Assembly: GCF_030814995.1 (NCBI RefSeq)
Contig: NZ_JAUSVX010000003.1
Span: 1-64,000 of the forward strand
Origin: Labrys wisconsinensis
Lineage (GTDB): Bacteria; Pseudomonadota; Alphaproteobacteria; Rhizobiales; Labraceae
Length of the DNA: 64,000 nucleotides
Direction of reading: 5' to 3'
The notes beneath the pieces are model-generated. The model saw only the letters and a list, made by a program, of their open reading frames with translations, ran no database searches and was not told the DNA's origin. Position 1 is the stretch's first letter, and every line of letters begins with the position of its first letter. Shown here one piece after another: positions 1 through 8,496 of this stretch. The translations under genes were made by a program, and so were the position numbers.

Positions 1-87
<87 letters not shown>

Positions 88-112
88 AAACTCTGCTAAA
101 TCTTTGACATCC

Positions 113-160
113 AGCAGAATTTCCGAGCCCGCCCAGCGGGCGGAGTTCGGAAATTCTGCT
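113..160. repeat. Long inverted repeat (hairpin) beside the contig end
   Basis: The left arm starts AGCAGAATTTCCGA at 113 and its complement TCGGAAATTCTGCT ends at 160. Between them lies a second GC-rich stem, CCGCCC/GGGCGG. The whole can fold into a stem of about 20 bp with small bulges. A further TCTGCT lies upstream at 92-97. It could be a terminator for a gene off the left edge or a dispersed palindromic repeat. There is no T-run. I see no second copy in this window. Confidence 0.6.
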
Positions 161-247
161 TAGCCCCCGTCCCATGCAATCCTCCGCGCGGCCGCGACGA
201 TCATGATAGGGTCCGCGGCGCCACGCCAGAGCCTTGTGGGAGATCCG

Positions 248-535
248 ATGCGCCTGTGCTCCGTGCTGCTCCTCGGCCTGCTTGCGGCGCCTCCGGCCTG
301 GGCCGGAAACGCCTGCGGCCTGCGTCCGGACGACTGGTGCCCGGCGCCGGCCGGCGATGCCTGCGGGCGCCACGCCGATGTCGAGAGCTGCCGGCGGGAT
401 CAGGCCTGCACCGGCATGGCCTATCGCGGCGAGTCGCTGATCGCCTGCAGGCGTGATGAGCGTGGATTCGGGCTGAACTGTCCGACAGTCGGCTGCAAGA
501 GCCGGTCCCCGGAAGGCCGAACGGACGACGACTAG
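248..535 (+). CDS. Small secreted cysteine-rich protein
   Basis: This encodes 95 residues. The first 20 or so (MRLCSVLLLGLLAAPPAWAG) are a clear Sec signal peptide with an AWA-G cleavage site. The mature part of about 75 residues carries eight cysteines, which suggests a disulfide-stabilised periplasmic or secreted protein. I choose the ATG at 248, not the upstream ATG at 203, because a GGGAGA ribosome site lies just before it and the signal peptide then begins at residue 1. The 3' end overlaps the convergent downstream gene by 4 bases. I do not recognise the family and assign no function. Confidence 0.7.
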   Translation: MRLCSVLLLGLLAAPPAWAGNACGLRPDDWCPAPAGDACGRHADVESCRRDQACTGMAYRGESLIACRRDERGFGLNCPTVGCKSRSPEGRTDDD

Positions 536-1104
536 AACTTGTAGCCGATCTTCATGCCGGCATTGGTGATGCCGCGATTCTCGCTGCACAGCCCGGCATT
601 GGAGTTGTGCTCGATCGAGGCGATGACGCTCCAGTGCTCGTCGAACTGGTAGCCGAGCGCGGCGGACTCGCGGAACAGCAGGTTGCAGCCGACGGCGATA
701 CGGTTTTCGCTGCCCTCGTCCTTGCCGTTGTTGACGCTGCCGCCGAAGCTCGCCTCGACGAACACCGGAAATTCGAAGGGTTGCACGTGCCAGGTCACGC
801 CGGCATAGGCGGTGCTCGTCCTGCCGTCGAAATCGATGGTGGCGCCGACATGCGGACGCGGGATCAGATATTCGACCCAGCCATCGGCATGGAACGGCTT
901 GGAGAACAGGAGCTCGACGTTGAGGTCGACATCACCCATCTCGTCGCTGGTGTCGATGCCGTGGCCCATCACGCCCAGGCGCACTTCGTTGAAGAAGGGA
1001 TCGCTGACCATGGGCGGCGCGGTCGTATCCACGTCGGCGGCTTTCGCAGCCCCCACCGATCCCAGCGCCGCCACGAGGCAGCAAACGAAGAGTGCACGGC
1101 GCAT
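532..1104 (-). CDS. Acyloxyacyl hydrolase / lipid A deacylase (PagL-like)
   Basis: The 190-residue product begins with a signal peptide (MRRALFVCCLVAALG, cut near AKA-AD). The rest alternates polar and hydrophobic residues as expected for a small outer-membrane beta-barrel and ends in an aromatic residue (GYKF). Near residues 165-170 it has the H-x-S-N motif (EHNSNAG) that holds the catalytic His and Ser of PagL-family enzymes. These remove a 3-O-linked acyl chain from lipid A in the outer membrane. An upstream ATG at 1299 would put 65 non-signal residues in front, so the start at 1104 is preferred. Family assignment is from motif and architecture; lipid specificity is inferred. Confidence 0.75.
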   Translation of the reverse strand: MRRALFVCCLVAALGSVGAAKAADVDTTAPPMVSDPFFNEVRLGVMGHGIDTSDEMGDVDLNVELLFSKPFHADGWVEYLIPRPHVGATIDFDGRTSTAYAGVTWHVQPFEFPVFVEASFGGSVNNGKDEGSENRIAVGCNLLFRESAALGYQFDEHWSVIASIEHNSNAGLCSENRGITNAGMKIGYKF

Positions 1105-1442
1105 TGGCAAATCCCGAGCGGACTCGGCCCCCGCGACAATCGATACGCAGAAACCGGATACATGGCAATCACGATGACTTATGGTTAACGTTCGGTTGAC
1201 GGCCGTGACCGGCCGACCGACTGGGTGCCCGTCGAGGCGGAGGCCGGCGGCCGGCGTGCCCTTGCCGAGGTGCGTCCGGCCGAAAATCCTTGAAATCAAG
1301 CGAATTTGCCTGGCTTCGCATCGCTCGCGCCCGCGCAGTCGGCATGTCCTCGCCCATGAAGTCGCATTCTGTCTTTGCGCGGCCCAGTGTGGCAGGAATG
1401 ACGCAAGTCACCGTTGCGATACTTTCACGCCCGGGATGGCCG
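1105..1442. other. Non-coding gap
   Basis: This 338-base stretch lies between the deacylase start and the next gene. It should hold the deacylase promoter on the minus strand, but I cannot point to convincing -35 and -10 boxes. The only structure seen is a short palindrome, CTTGA-AA-TCAAG, at 1289-1300. Open frames through this region have no recognisable protein signature and look like shadows. If the next gene starts at the ATG at 1398, the gap is 293 bases. Confidence 0.4.
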
Positions 1443-1778
1443 ATGCCGGCGCACCACCAGGTTCGTATCAGAGGCAGCCGGCCCGGCCGGATCACGCTCG
1501 GCGGCGTGGATCTGGTCTTCGCTGAAGACCGCCTCGCCTGCCCGACGGCCGTGCCGGTTCGGGCGCTCGCCGCCGCGCTCTACGCCCAGGGCATCGATGC
1601 CGCCGCCGTGGCCGAGATCAGCCCCGGGCTGGCGGCGCCCTGCCGGCTGGTCCGCTTCGATACCCACGGCAATCGCTTCGTCATCGAGGAGCCGCTGCCG
1701 GAACTGATCGCGCTCCTGAAGCTGGCGCGGTTCGAGAGCGCGGTCCACAAGCAGGGCTACGAGGTGGAGCGGCTGTGA
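1443..1778 (+). CDS. Hypothetical protein, about 111 residues
   Basis: The frame is open from 1290. The part from the ATG at 1443 looks protein-like: a basic start, then VDLVFAEDRL, a helical Ala-rich stretch, and a C-terminal FVIEEPLPELIALLKLARF segment. There is no signal peptide or membrane segment. The ATG at 1398 is an alternative, but its purine-rich stretch sits directly against the codon; 1443 has GGGATGG before it. It lies about 80 bases upstream of the Hsp70-like gene on the same strand and may share its transcript. I do not recognise the family. Confidence 0.5.
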   Translation: MPAHHQVRIRGSRPGRITLGGVDLVFAEDRLACPTAVPVRALAAALYAQGIDAAAVAEISPGLAAPCRLVRFDTHGNRFVIEEPLPELIALLKLARFESAVHKQGYEVERL

Positions 1779-1857
1779 TCCCCGCGGCGCGGCGGGACTG
1801 GCGCGCGGCGCCGACATGCGCTAATCCCGCGCCCCCTCCCCCGTCGCGAGACCTTCC

Positions 1858-3186
1858 ATGCCGACAGCGCCCGCCGCCGACGCCTCGATCGGCATCGATT
1901 TCGGCACGAGCAACACGGTGGTGGCGATCGCGACGCCGGGCGAGGCCGCGCGGATCGTCACCTTCGACCATCGCGGCCGCATCCTGAACGGGTTCGTCTC
2001 GGCGCTGTGCTTCTGGGACGAGCGGCGCGGCGGCTCGGCGACGACACGCGTCGAAGGCGGCCCCTGGGCCATCGACCAGCTCGTCGACGGCTCCTTCGCG
2101 TTGCGCTTCATCCAGTCGTTCAAGACCTTCGCCGCCAGCTCCACCTTCCAGGACACGCGCATCTTCCGCGAGAAATACCGCTTCGAGGACCTGCTGGTCA
2201 CCTTCCTGCGCAATCTGACGCGACATGCCGGCACGCCGCTGGACCTCGCCTCCGCCCGGGTGGTCATCGGCCGGCCGGTGAAGTTCGCCGGCCAGAACCC
2301 GAACGACGGGCTCGCCATGCAGCGCTACCACACCGCCTTCGCCGAGGCCGGCGTGGGCGCGGCGAGCTATGTCTTCGAGCCCGTCGGCGCCGCCTTCTTC
2401 TACGCCCGGGCGCTGCAGCGCGACGCCACGGTGCTCGTCGCCGATTTCGGCGGCGGCACCAGCGACTTCTCGGTGATGCGCTTCGAGCGGGCCGGCGGCC
2501 AGCTGCGGGCCCAGCCGCTCGGCCATGCCGGCATCGGCATTGCCGGCGACGTGTTCGACACCCGCATCGTCGACCATGTCGTGTCGCCGCGCCTCGGCAA
2601 GGGATCGAGCTACCGCTCCTTCGACAAGGAGCTGGCGATCCCCAACCACTACTACGCCAATCTGTCGCGCTGGCACCAGTTGGCGATGATGAAGGCCAAT
2701 GGCGACCTCAAGGGCCTGCGCGACCTGGCAAAGGCGGCGCTGAAGCCGGAGCAGCTCGACACCTTCGCCGACATCATCGAGTTCGATATGGGATTCGCGC
2801 TCTACCGGGCGGTGTCGGACGCCAAGTTCGCCCTGTCGAGCCGGGATGAGACGCAGTTCCGCTTCGCCGTGCACGACACCGAGATCGGCGCCCGCGTCAC
2901 GCGGCGCGACTTCGAGAGCTGGATCGCGGCGGATGTGGCCCGCATCGCCGGCACGGTCGACGAGGTGCTGCGCCGGGCCGGAACGGCGGAAGGCGAGATC
3001 GAGCGCGTCTTCCTCACCGGCGGCACCTCGCTGGTGCCGGCGATCCGGCGCCTGTTCGCCGAGCGCTTCGGCGAGGAGCGTCTCACCAACACCGACCAGT
3101 TCGAATCGATCGCCGCGGGCCTGGCGATGATCGGGCAGGAGGCGGATGTCGGTCGCTGGGCTGTCCCGTCCGGGCAGCACGGCTGA
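1858..3186 (+). CDS. yegD: Hsp70-family chaperone, YegD-like
   Basis: The 442-residue protein has the actin/Hsp70 ATPase fold. The phosphate-1 loop is GIDFGTSNTVVA at residues 12-23, the phosphate-2 loop VADFGGGTSDFSV near 195, and the adenosine loop VFLTGGTSLVP near 384. The length is about 450 residues and the long C-terminal substrate-binding domain of DnaK is missing, which is the YegD pattern. Such proteins are cytoplasmic ATPases of poorly known role. It is not near grpE or dnaJ, so an independent function is likely. Family assignment is firm; the client is unknown. Confidence 0.88.
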   Translation: MPTAPAADASIGIDFGTSNTVVAIATPGEAARIVTFDHRGRILNGFVSALCFWDERRGGSATTRVEGGPWAIDQLVDGSFALRFIQSFKTFAASSTFQDTRIFREKYRFEDLLVTFLRNLTRHAGTPLDLASARVVIGRPVKFAGQNPNDGLAMQRYHTAFAEAGVGAASYVFEPVGAAFFYARALQRDATVLVADFGGGTSDFSVMRFERAGGQLRAQPLGHAGIGIAGDVFDTRIVDHVVSPRLGKGSSYRSFDKELAIPNHYYANLSRWHQLAMMKANGDLKGLRDLAKAALKPEQLDTFADIIEFDMGFALYRAVSDAKFALSSRDETQFRFAVHDTEIGARVTRRDFESWIAADVARIAGTVDEVLRRAGTAEGEIERVFLTGGTSLVPAIRRLFAERFGEERLTNTDQFESIAAGLAMIGQEADVGRWAVPSGQHG

Positions 3187-3205
3187 GGCGCCGGAGGGGC
3201 GCCGA

Positions 3206-4378
3206 TCAGCCTGGCATGTCCGCGATCACGCCGTGCAGCGCCTCCAGCACCGGGCGCGAGCGCTGATCCCGCGGATCGGAACGGAGCTGGTTCATGACAT
3301 AGGAGACGCCGAGCCGCTGGCCGGGCCAGGCCGCATGGATCGAACCGCCGGCGCCGTTGTGCCCGAAGGCATCGGCAGGCGGACCGAACCGGTGCTGCTC
3401 CGTCTGCAAGGCATAGACGGTGGCAAAGCGCATGGGCTCGTCGATGAAGGGGTCGGTGAAGCGGCTGAGCTCGCGCCGGCCCTGCGCCAGCGTCTCCGGC
3501 CGCATCAGCCGGACACCGTCCAGTCCGCCGCCTTCGGCGAGGCAGGCATAGAGGCGTGCCATCGAGCGGGCCGAGGCGACGGCGCCGCCGCCGGGGATCT
3601 CGGCGCCATGGTAGGCCCGCGTGTTCCAGGGCGTGCCCTCGCGCGGGAACAGCGGCGGATTGCCCCAGATCGAACGGTAGGTGCTCGACGCAGCCTGCTC
3701 GGGCGTCAGGCCGTCGTCCCAGTCCGGGCCGAGCTCCAGCACGCCGACGCGCGGCTCCAGGGCCGGCGGCAGGCCGATCCAGATGTCGAGGCCGAGGGGG
3801 GCGGCGACCTCCTCGGCGAAGAAGCGGCCGATCGACCGGCCGTCGATGCGCCGGAGCAGACCGCCGCACAGCCAGCCGATGGTCAGGGCGTGGTAGCAGC
3901 CATAGGCGCCGGGATCGGGCGACAGCGGCTCGGCGGCGAGCCGCGCCTCCATGCCCTCGTCGTCGGCGAGATCGGCGGCAGCGAGCGGCGCCAGGGTGAT
4001 GCCCGGCAGGCCGGCGCGATGCGAGACCACGTCGCGGACCAGCACGCCGTCCTTGCCCTTCGCCGCGAAGGCGGACCAGTAATGGGCGACAGGCCTGCCG
4101 AGGTCGAGCGCGCCGCGATCGACCAGCATCAGCATGCAGGTGGCGACCAGGCCCTTGGTGCCGGAGAAGATCACCTGCAGCGTATCCTCGGCCCAGGGCC
4201 GGCCGGGCGCGGCCGTGCCGCCCCATAGATCGACGACCGTCTCGCCGCCGCGCACGGCCGCGAAGGCCGAGCCGCCGTCGCCGGCCTCGGCGAAAGCGCG
4301 GGCATAGGCCTCGGCGACCGGCTCGAAGCTGGGGGCGACGAAGCCGCGGATGGACGGCGGGGGTGAAGGTTCAGCCAT
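3206..4378 (-). CDS. Serine hydrolase of the beta-lactamase family (EstB-like esterase)
   Basis: The 390-residue product lacks a signal peptide, so it is probably cytoplasmic. The class C/DD-peptidase nucleophile motif S-x-x-K is seen as SGTK at residues 72-75 (VIFSGTKGLVAT). A tyrosine-containing segment GCYHALTIGWL follows near residue 160. The substrate is likely an ester, as in EstB-type esterases, not a beta-lactam, but this is inference. The gene is convergent with the YegD-like gene (19 bases between stops) and lies downstream of the CoA transferase and amidase on the same strand, suggesting a small catabolic operon. Confidence 0.85.
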   Translation of the reverse strand: MAEPSPPPSIRGFVAPSFEPVAEAYARAFAEAGDGGSAFAAVRGGETVVDLWGGTAAPGRPWAEDTLQVIFSGTKGLVATCMLMLVDRGALDLGRPVAHYWSAFAAKGKDGVLVRDVVSHRAGLPGITLAPLAAADLADDEGMEARLAAEPLSPDPGAYGCYHALTIGWLCGGLLRRIDGRSIGRFFAEEVAAPLGLDIWIGLPPALEPRVGVLELGPDWDDGLTPEQAASSTYRSIWGNPPLFPREGTPWNTRAYHGAEIPGGGAVASARSMARLYACLAEGGGLDGVRLMRPETLAQGRRELSRFTDPFIDEPMRFATVYALQTEQHRFGPPADAFGHNGAGGSIHAAWPGQRLGVSYVMNQLRSDPRDQRSRPVLEALHGVIADMPG

Positions 4379-4415
4379 TGTCCCGGCCCTTTCCTCAGCG
4401 TCTCGGCGGGCCCGA

Positions 4416-5603
4416 TCACCCCTGCCCGTCTTCTCCCAGGCCCGGGCTCGCCCGGCGCGCCACCATCGGCTCGCCGTCGATCAGGATCGGCGAGCGCACG
4501 GCGCGCACCGCCCCGCCCTTGGCCCGGGGATGCGGCAGGTCGACCACCATGCCGCGATGCAGGGCCTGGGGATCGCCGAGGGCATCGGCGACCGAATTGA
4601 TCGGTCCGGCCGGCACGCCCGCCGCCTCGAGCGCCGCCAGGAGGTCGGCGCGACTGCGCAGGCCCGTCAGGCCGGCCAGCAGCGGGCACAGCGTCTCGCG
4701 GTTCCGCACCCGGTCCTTGTTGGTGAGGTAGTCGGGATGGGCGGCAAGGTCCGCCACGTTGAGGAGGGCGCAGAGCTTCCTGAACTGGCCGTCATTGCCG
4801 CAGGCGATGATGATGTGCCCGTCGGAGGCGGGAAACAGCTGGTAGGGCACGATGTTGGGATGGGCGTTGCCCATGCGCTTCGGCGCCTTGCCGGAGACGA
4901 GATAGTTCATCGCCTGGTTCGCCAGGACCGCGAGCTGGGTGTCGAACAGCGCCATGTCGACATGGCCGCCCTGCCCCGTCATGTCGCGGCGGCGCAGGGC
5001 CGCCAGGATGCCGACCGCGGCATAGACGCCAGTGAACACGTCGGCGAAGGCGACGCCGATCTTCTGCGGCTCGCCCTGCGGATCGCCGGTCAGGTCCATG
5101 ATGCCGCCCATGCCCTGGATCATGAAGTCGTAGCCGGCGCGGGCGGCATAGGGCCCGTCCTGGCCGAAGCCGGTGATCGAGCAGGTGACGAGGCGCGGGT
5201 TGAGCCCGGCCAGGCTCTCATGGTCGAGGCCGTATTTGCGCAGGCCGCCGACCTTGAAGTTCTCGATCACCACGTCGCAGCCGGCGGCGAGCGAGCGCAC
5301 CCGCTCGGCGCCCTCCGCCGTCTCGAAGTCGAGGGCGATCGAGCGCTTGCCGCGGTTGCAGGAATGGAAATAGGCGGCGTCGAGATGCCCGCCATCCGCG
5401 GCCTCGACGAAGGGCGGCCCCCAGCCGCGCGTGTCGTCGCCGGTGCCGGGCCGCTCGACCTTGATCACCTCGGCGCCGAGATCGGCGAGGAGCTGGCCGG
5501 CCCAGGGGCCGGCGAGGATGCGGGCGAGCTCGAGCACGCGCACGCCGGCGAGCGGCCGGGGCGGGGTCGAAGACGAAGCGGGGTCGGCGGGCTGGGTCCA
5601 CAT
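4416..5603 (-). CDS. CaiB/BaiF family (type III) CoA transferase
   Basis: The 395-residue protein matches the usual length of family III CoA transferases, which move CoA between carboxylic acids. The N-terminus carries the family signature (LAGVRVLELARILAGPWAGQLLADLGAEVIKVE split over residues 18-50). The catalytic aspartate is in the segment AGYDFMIQGMGG (Asp159). The C-terminal part HPDYLTNKDRVRNRETL is also typical. It sits 12 bases downstream of the amidase and 37 bases upstream of the serine hydrolase, all on the minus strand. The donor and acceptor acids cannot be read from sequence. Confidence 0.92.
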   Translation of the reverse strand: MWTQPADPASSSTPPRPLAGVRVLELARILAGPWAGQLLADLGAEVIKVERPGTGDDTRGWGPPFVEAADGGHLDAAYFHSCNRGKRSIALDFETAEGAERVRSLAAGCDVVIENFKVGGLRKYGLDHESLAGLNPRLVTCSITGFGQDGPYAARAGYDFMIQGMGGIMDLTGDPQGEPQKIGVAFADVFTGVYAAVGILAALRRRDMTGQGGHVDMALFDTQLAVLANQAMNYLVSGKAPKRMGNAHPNIVPYQLFPASDGHIIIACGNDGQFRKLCALLNVADLAAHPDYLTNKDRVRNRETLCPLLAGLTGLRSRADLLAALEAAGVPAGPINSVADALGDPQALHRGMVVDLPHPRAKGGAVRAVRSPILIDGEPMVARRASPGLGEDGQG

Positions 5604-5615
5604 GGCTCCGCGGCT

Positions 5616-7025
5616 TTACGACACCGGCGCCGCCTCGCCAAGCCCGGTGGGGAAGCTCCAGGGCCGCACGCCCTCGATCCATTTCGCCACGGCCAGGGCG
5701 CGGGCATCGTCATGGCGCCGGGCGACCACCTGCATGCCGGCGGGCAGGCCGTCCGCGGCAAGGCCCATCGGCACCGACACCACCGGGCAGGCGCTGACCA
5801 GGTTGAAGGGCTCGGTCATGGACTGGGTGTAGAGCCGCCCGTCCGGCATGGTCACGGAAGGGTCGTCGAAGGCCTCGACCGGCCGCGCCGTGTCGCAGGT
5901 GGTCGGGCAGAGCAGCGCATCATATCCGGCCACCAGCGGCGCGAAGGCGCGCCAGAGCGCGGTGCGGCGATGCTCGATCGCCCGGAGCGCCACCGCGTCG
6001 AGGCGGCGTCCGGCCCGGATCAACCGCACCACGCCGGGATCGAGCTCGGCCTCGTGCTCCTCGAGGAGGTGGCCGAAATCGCCGGCGAAGCAATAGGCCC
6101 AGAGCGCGTCCTGGTCCTCGATATGGCCGCGGGTGAAGGGCGTGCGCACCCGTTCGATCCGGGCGCCGGCGGCTGCCAGGGCCTCCACCGTCGCCTCGAA
6201 CAGGGCGGCCACGGCAGGGCTCGTCGCATAGACATCGAGATCGGGCGAGACCGCCAGGCGCGGCGCCTCCAGGCTCGGCAGCGGCAGCACCGAGGGCGCC
6301 GACGGCAGGGAGAAGACGTCGGCGTCGTCGGGCCCCGCGGTGACGGACAGGAACAGCGCCGCATCGTCCACCGTGCGGGCCAGCGGCCCGAAATGGGCGA
6401 GGGAATCATATTGCGTGCGCGAGATGTCGAGGGGGATGCGGCCGAAGCTCGGCTTCATGCCGACGATGCCGCAGAGCGAGCCGGGGATGCGCACCGAGCC
6501 GCCCATGTCCGTGCCCTCGGCCAGCGGCACGCATCCCGCCGCCACGGCGGCGCCGGAACCGCCGGAGGATCCGCCGGGGGTGCGCCCCATATTCCAGGGA
6601 TTGCGCGTGATGCCCCAGAGCGGGCTGTGGGTGTAGCCGGAATAGGCGAATTCCGGCGTGGTGGTGTGGCCGACGACGATGGCGCCCGCCGCCTTCAGCC
6701 GCCGGACGATCACCGGATCGGCATCGGCGACATGGTCACGGAAGACCTTCGAGCCGAAGGTGGTGCGCTTGCCGGCGATCGGCGTGAAGTCCTTGATGGC
6801 GATGGGCACGCCGCACAGGGCCAGGCCGGCGCGCCGATCGAGCGGCAGGGCGTCGATGGTCGCGGCCTGGACCAGCGCCTCCTCGCCGTAGACCTCGGTG
6901 AAGCAGTTGAGCGCCGGCTGCACCGTGCCGATGCGTGCCAGAGCCACCTCCACGGCGAGCCGCGCGCTCAGCCCGCCCGAGCGCACGGCGGCGGCGATGG
7001 CGGTCGCGGTCAGGGGATGGGTCAT
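5616..7025 (-). CDS. Amidase (amidase signature family)
   Basis: The 469-residue protein has the complete Ser-cisSer-Lys machinery of amidase-signature enzymes: Lys78 in GVPIAIKDF, the cis-serine in GGSSGGS at 151-157 and the nucleophile Ser177 in GTDMGGSVRIPGS. It hydrolyses amides to acid and ammonia in the cytoplasm; the actual substrate is unknown. It is the first gene of the minus-strand set amidase-CoA transferase-serine hydrolase. Its start faces the divergent MFS gene across 162 bases that hold a tandem repeat at 7053-7088, a likely control point for both directions. Confidence 0.92.
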   Translation of the reverse strand: MTHPLTATAIAAAVRSGGLSARLAVEVALARIGTVQPALNCFTEVYGEEALVQAATIDALPLDRRAGLALCGVPIAIKDFTPIAGKRTTFGSKVFRDHVADADPVIVRRLKAAGAIVVGHTTTPEFAYSGYTHSPLWGITRNPWNMGRTPGGSSGGSGAAVAAGCVPLAEGTDMGGSVRIPGSLCGIVGMKPSFGRIPLDISRTQYDSLAHFGPLARTVDDAALFLSVTAGPDDADVFSLPSAPSVLPLPSLEAPRLAVSPDLDVYATSPAVAALFEATVEALAAAGARIERVRTPFTRGHIEDQDALWAYCFAGDFGHLLEEHEAELDPGVVRLIRAGRRLDAVALRAIEHRRTALWRAFAPLVAGYDALLCPTTCDTARPVEAFDDPSVTMPDGRLYTQSMTEPFNLVSACPVVSVPMGLAADGLPAGMQVVARRHDDARALAVAKWIEGVRPWSFPTGLGEAAPVS

Positions 7026-7052
7026 GGCGCCTCCATCGCGTCCGGCCGGCGC

Positions 7053-7088
7053 CGGACGGTCCGACCGGCGTCGGACGGTCCGACCGGC
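7053..7088. promoter_or_regulatory. Tandem operator-like repeat between amidase and MFS genes
   Basis: The 17-base unit CGGACGGTCCGACCGGC occurs twice, at 7053-7069 and 7072-7088, spaced 19 bases apart (nearly two helical turns). Each copy contains the small palindrome GGAC-g-GTCC. It lies in the divergent region, 28 bases upstream of the amidase start. I read it as a repressor site pair, for example for a TetR-type protein, but no such regulator is encoded nearby. Confidence 0.5.
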
Positions 7089-7187
7089 ATACCAGCTTCG
7101 TATCGCCCCGGATACCGGCCACGAGCCGCCTCTGGCGATTCGCCGCCGCCTCGCCTAGAAGGCCTGTCCCGTCGACGGAGCGTCCCG

Positions 7188-8411
7188 ATGTCCGACCGCA
7201 GACCCGGCAAGCATGCGCTCGGCTTCGTGCTGATCACCGTGTTCATCGACATGATCGGCCTCGGCATCATCCTGCCGGTGCTGCCCGGTCTGATCAGGGA
7301 TCTCGCCCATGTCGACGTCTCCAGCGCCGCCACCCTCGGCGGCTGGCTGCTGGTCGCCTATTCCGCCATGCAGTTCCTGTTCAGCCCGATCATCGGCAAC
7401 CTTTCCGACGCCTACGGCCGCAGGCCGGTGCTGCTGCTCTCGGTGGGCGGGCTCGGCATCGACTATGCCCTCACCGCCTTCGCGCCGACCATCGCCTGGC
7501 TGGTCGTCGGGCGGCTGATCGCCGGCGTGTGCGGCGCCTCCTATTCCGTCGCCAGCGCCTTCATCGCCGACATCACCGCGCCCGAGGAGCGGGCCAAGGC
7601 TTTCGGCTATATCGGCGCGGCCTTCGGCGTCGGCTTCATCATCGGGCCGGCTCTCGGCGGCCTGCTCGGCGAATACGGCCACCGCGTGCCGTTCTACGCC
7701 GCCGCCGCCCTGTCGCTCGCCAATTTCGTCTATGGCTGGCTGGTGCTGCCGGAAACCCTGGCGCCGGAGAAGCGTCGGCCTTTCCGCCTCGCCCGCGCCA
7801 ACCCGCTCGGCGCGCTGGCTGCCTTTCGCCGCCACCCCGCGCTGACCGTGTTCGGCGTGACGCTGTTCCTCCACTTCCTGGGGAACAGCATCTACCCCGC
7901 CATCTGGGCCTATTACACCATCTATCGCTACGGCTGGAGCGAGCTGGAAGTCGGCCTGTCGCTGGCCTTCTTCGGCGCCATCACGGCAGTGGTCCAGGGC
8001 GGCCTGGTCGGCCCCTTCATCCAGCGCTTCGGCGAATGGCGGACGGCGCTGATCAGCCTCGTGTTCGAAGCGGTCATCGCCGTCGGCTACGCCTTCGCCG
8101 GCCAGGGCTGGATGATCTACGTCCTCCTGGTCGTCGGCTCGATCCAGGGCATCGCCATGCCGGCGATCAGCGCCCTGATGACCCACAGCACCGAGGCGGA
8201 CGCCCAGGGCGAGCTGCAGGGCGCCATCGCCAGCCTGATGGGCATCACGTCCATCGCCAGCCCGCTCATCGGGACGCAGCTGTTCGGCGCCTTCACCGGT
8301 CCGCAAGCGCCGATCGAGCTGCCCGGAGCGCCGTTCCTGGCGACGGCGCTGCTGTCGGCGGTCGCGCTATGGGTGTTCGTGCGGACACCGCGCAAGCCGC
8401 GGGCGGCGTAG
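7188..8411 (+). CDS. MFS transporter, Tet(A)/DHA1-type drug exporter
   Basis: The 407-residue protein has about 12 hydrophobic segments. It starts KHALGFVLITVFIDMIGLGIILPVLPG, the first helix typical of TetA-like exporters. The MFS loop 2-3 motif is present (GNLSDAYGRRPVLL), as is the antiporter motif C segment (GYIGAAFGVGFIIGPALGGLLG). It is expected to use the proton gradient to expel small molecules across the inner membrane. The ATG at 7188 is chosen because the long frame upstream lacks protein character and overlaps the minus-strand genes. It is divergent from the amidase. Substrate unknown; tetracycline resistance should not be assumed. Confidence 0.9.
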   Translation: MSDRRPGKHALGFVLITVFIDMIGLGIILPVLPGLIRDLAHVDVSSAATLGGWLLVAYSAMQFLFSPIIGNLSDAYGRRPVLLLSVGGLGIDYALTAFAPTIAWLVVGRLIAGVCGASYSVASAFIADITAPEERAKAFGYIGAAFGVGFIIGPALGGLLGEYGHRVPFYAAAALSLANFVYGWLVLPETLAPEKRRPFRLARANPLGALAAFRRHPALTVFGVTLFLHFLGNSIYPAIWAYYTIYRYGWSELEVGLSLAFFGAITAVVQGGLVGPFIQRFGEWRTALISLVFEAVIAVGYAFAGQGWMIYVLLVVGSIQGIAMPAISALMTHSTEADAQGELQGAIASLMGITSIASPLIGTQLFGAFTGPQAPIELPGAPFLATALLSAVALWVFVRTPRKPRAA

Positions 8412-8496
8412 CGCGCTGCGGGCGTCCCTGCGCCCGAGCCGTCCAGAAATCGCCGGCTTGATGGTCCAGACGAGCCGAGCGGCATTGGGAGGAGGC

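Noticed and set aside
1681-3180. 499-codon minus-strand frame opposite the YegD-like gene
   Set aside because: The translation is low-complexity and rich in Arg, Gly and Ala, while the plus strand has clear Hsp70 ATPase motifs.
4350-7187. Very long plus-strand open frame ahead of the MFS transporter
   Set aside because: It is the antisense shadow of the serine hydrolase, CoA transferase and amidase genes; its translation has low-complexity Ala/Gly/Arg/His composition and no family motif.
7188-8411. Tetracycline resistance determinant
   Set aside because: The protein is Tet-type by fold, but no tet repressor or known resistance-specific context is seen; calling it a resistance gene is unsupported.
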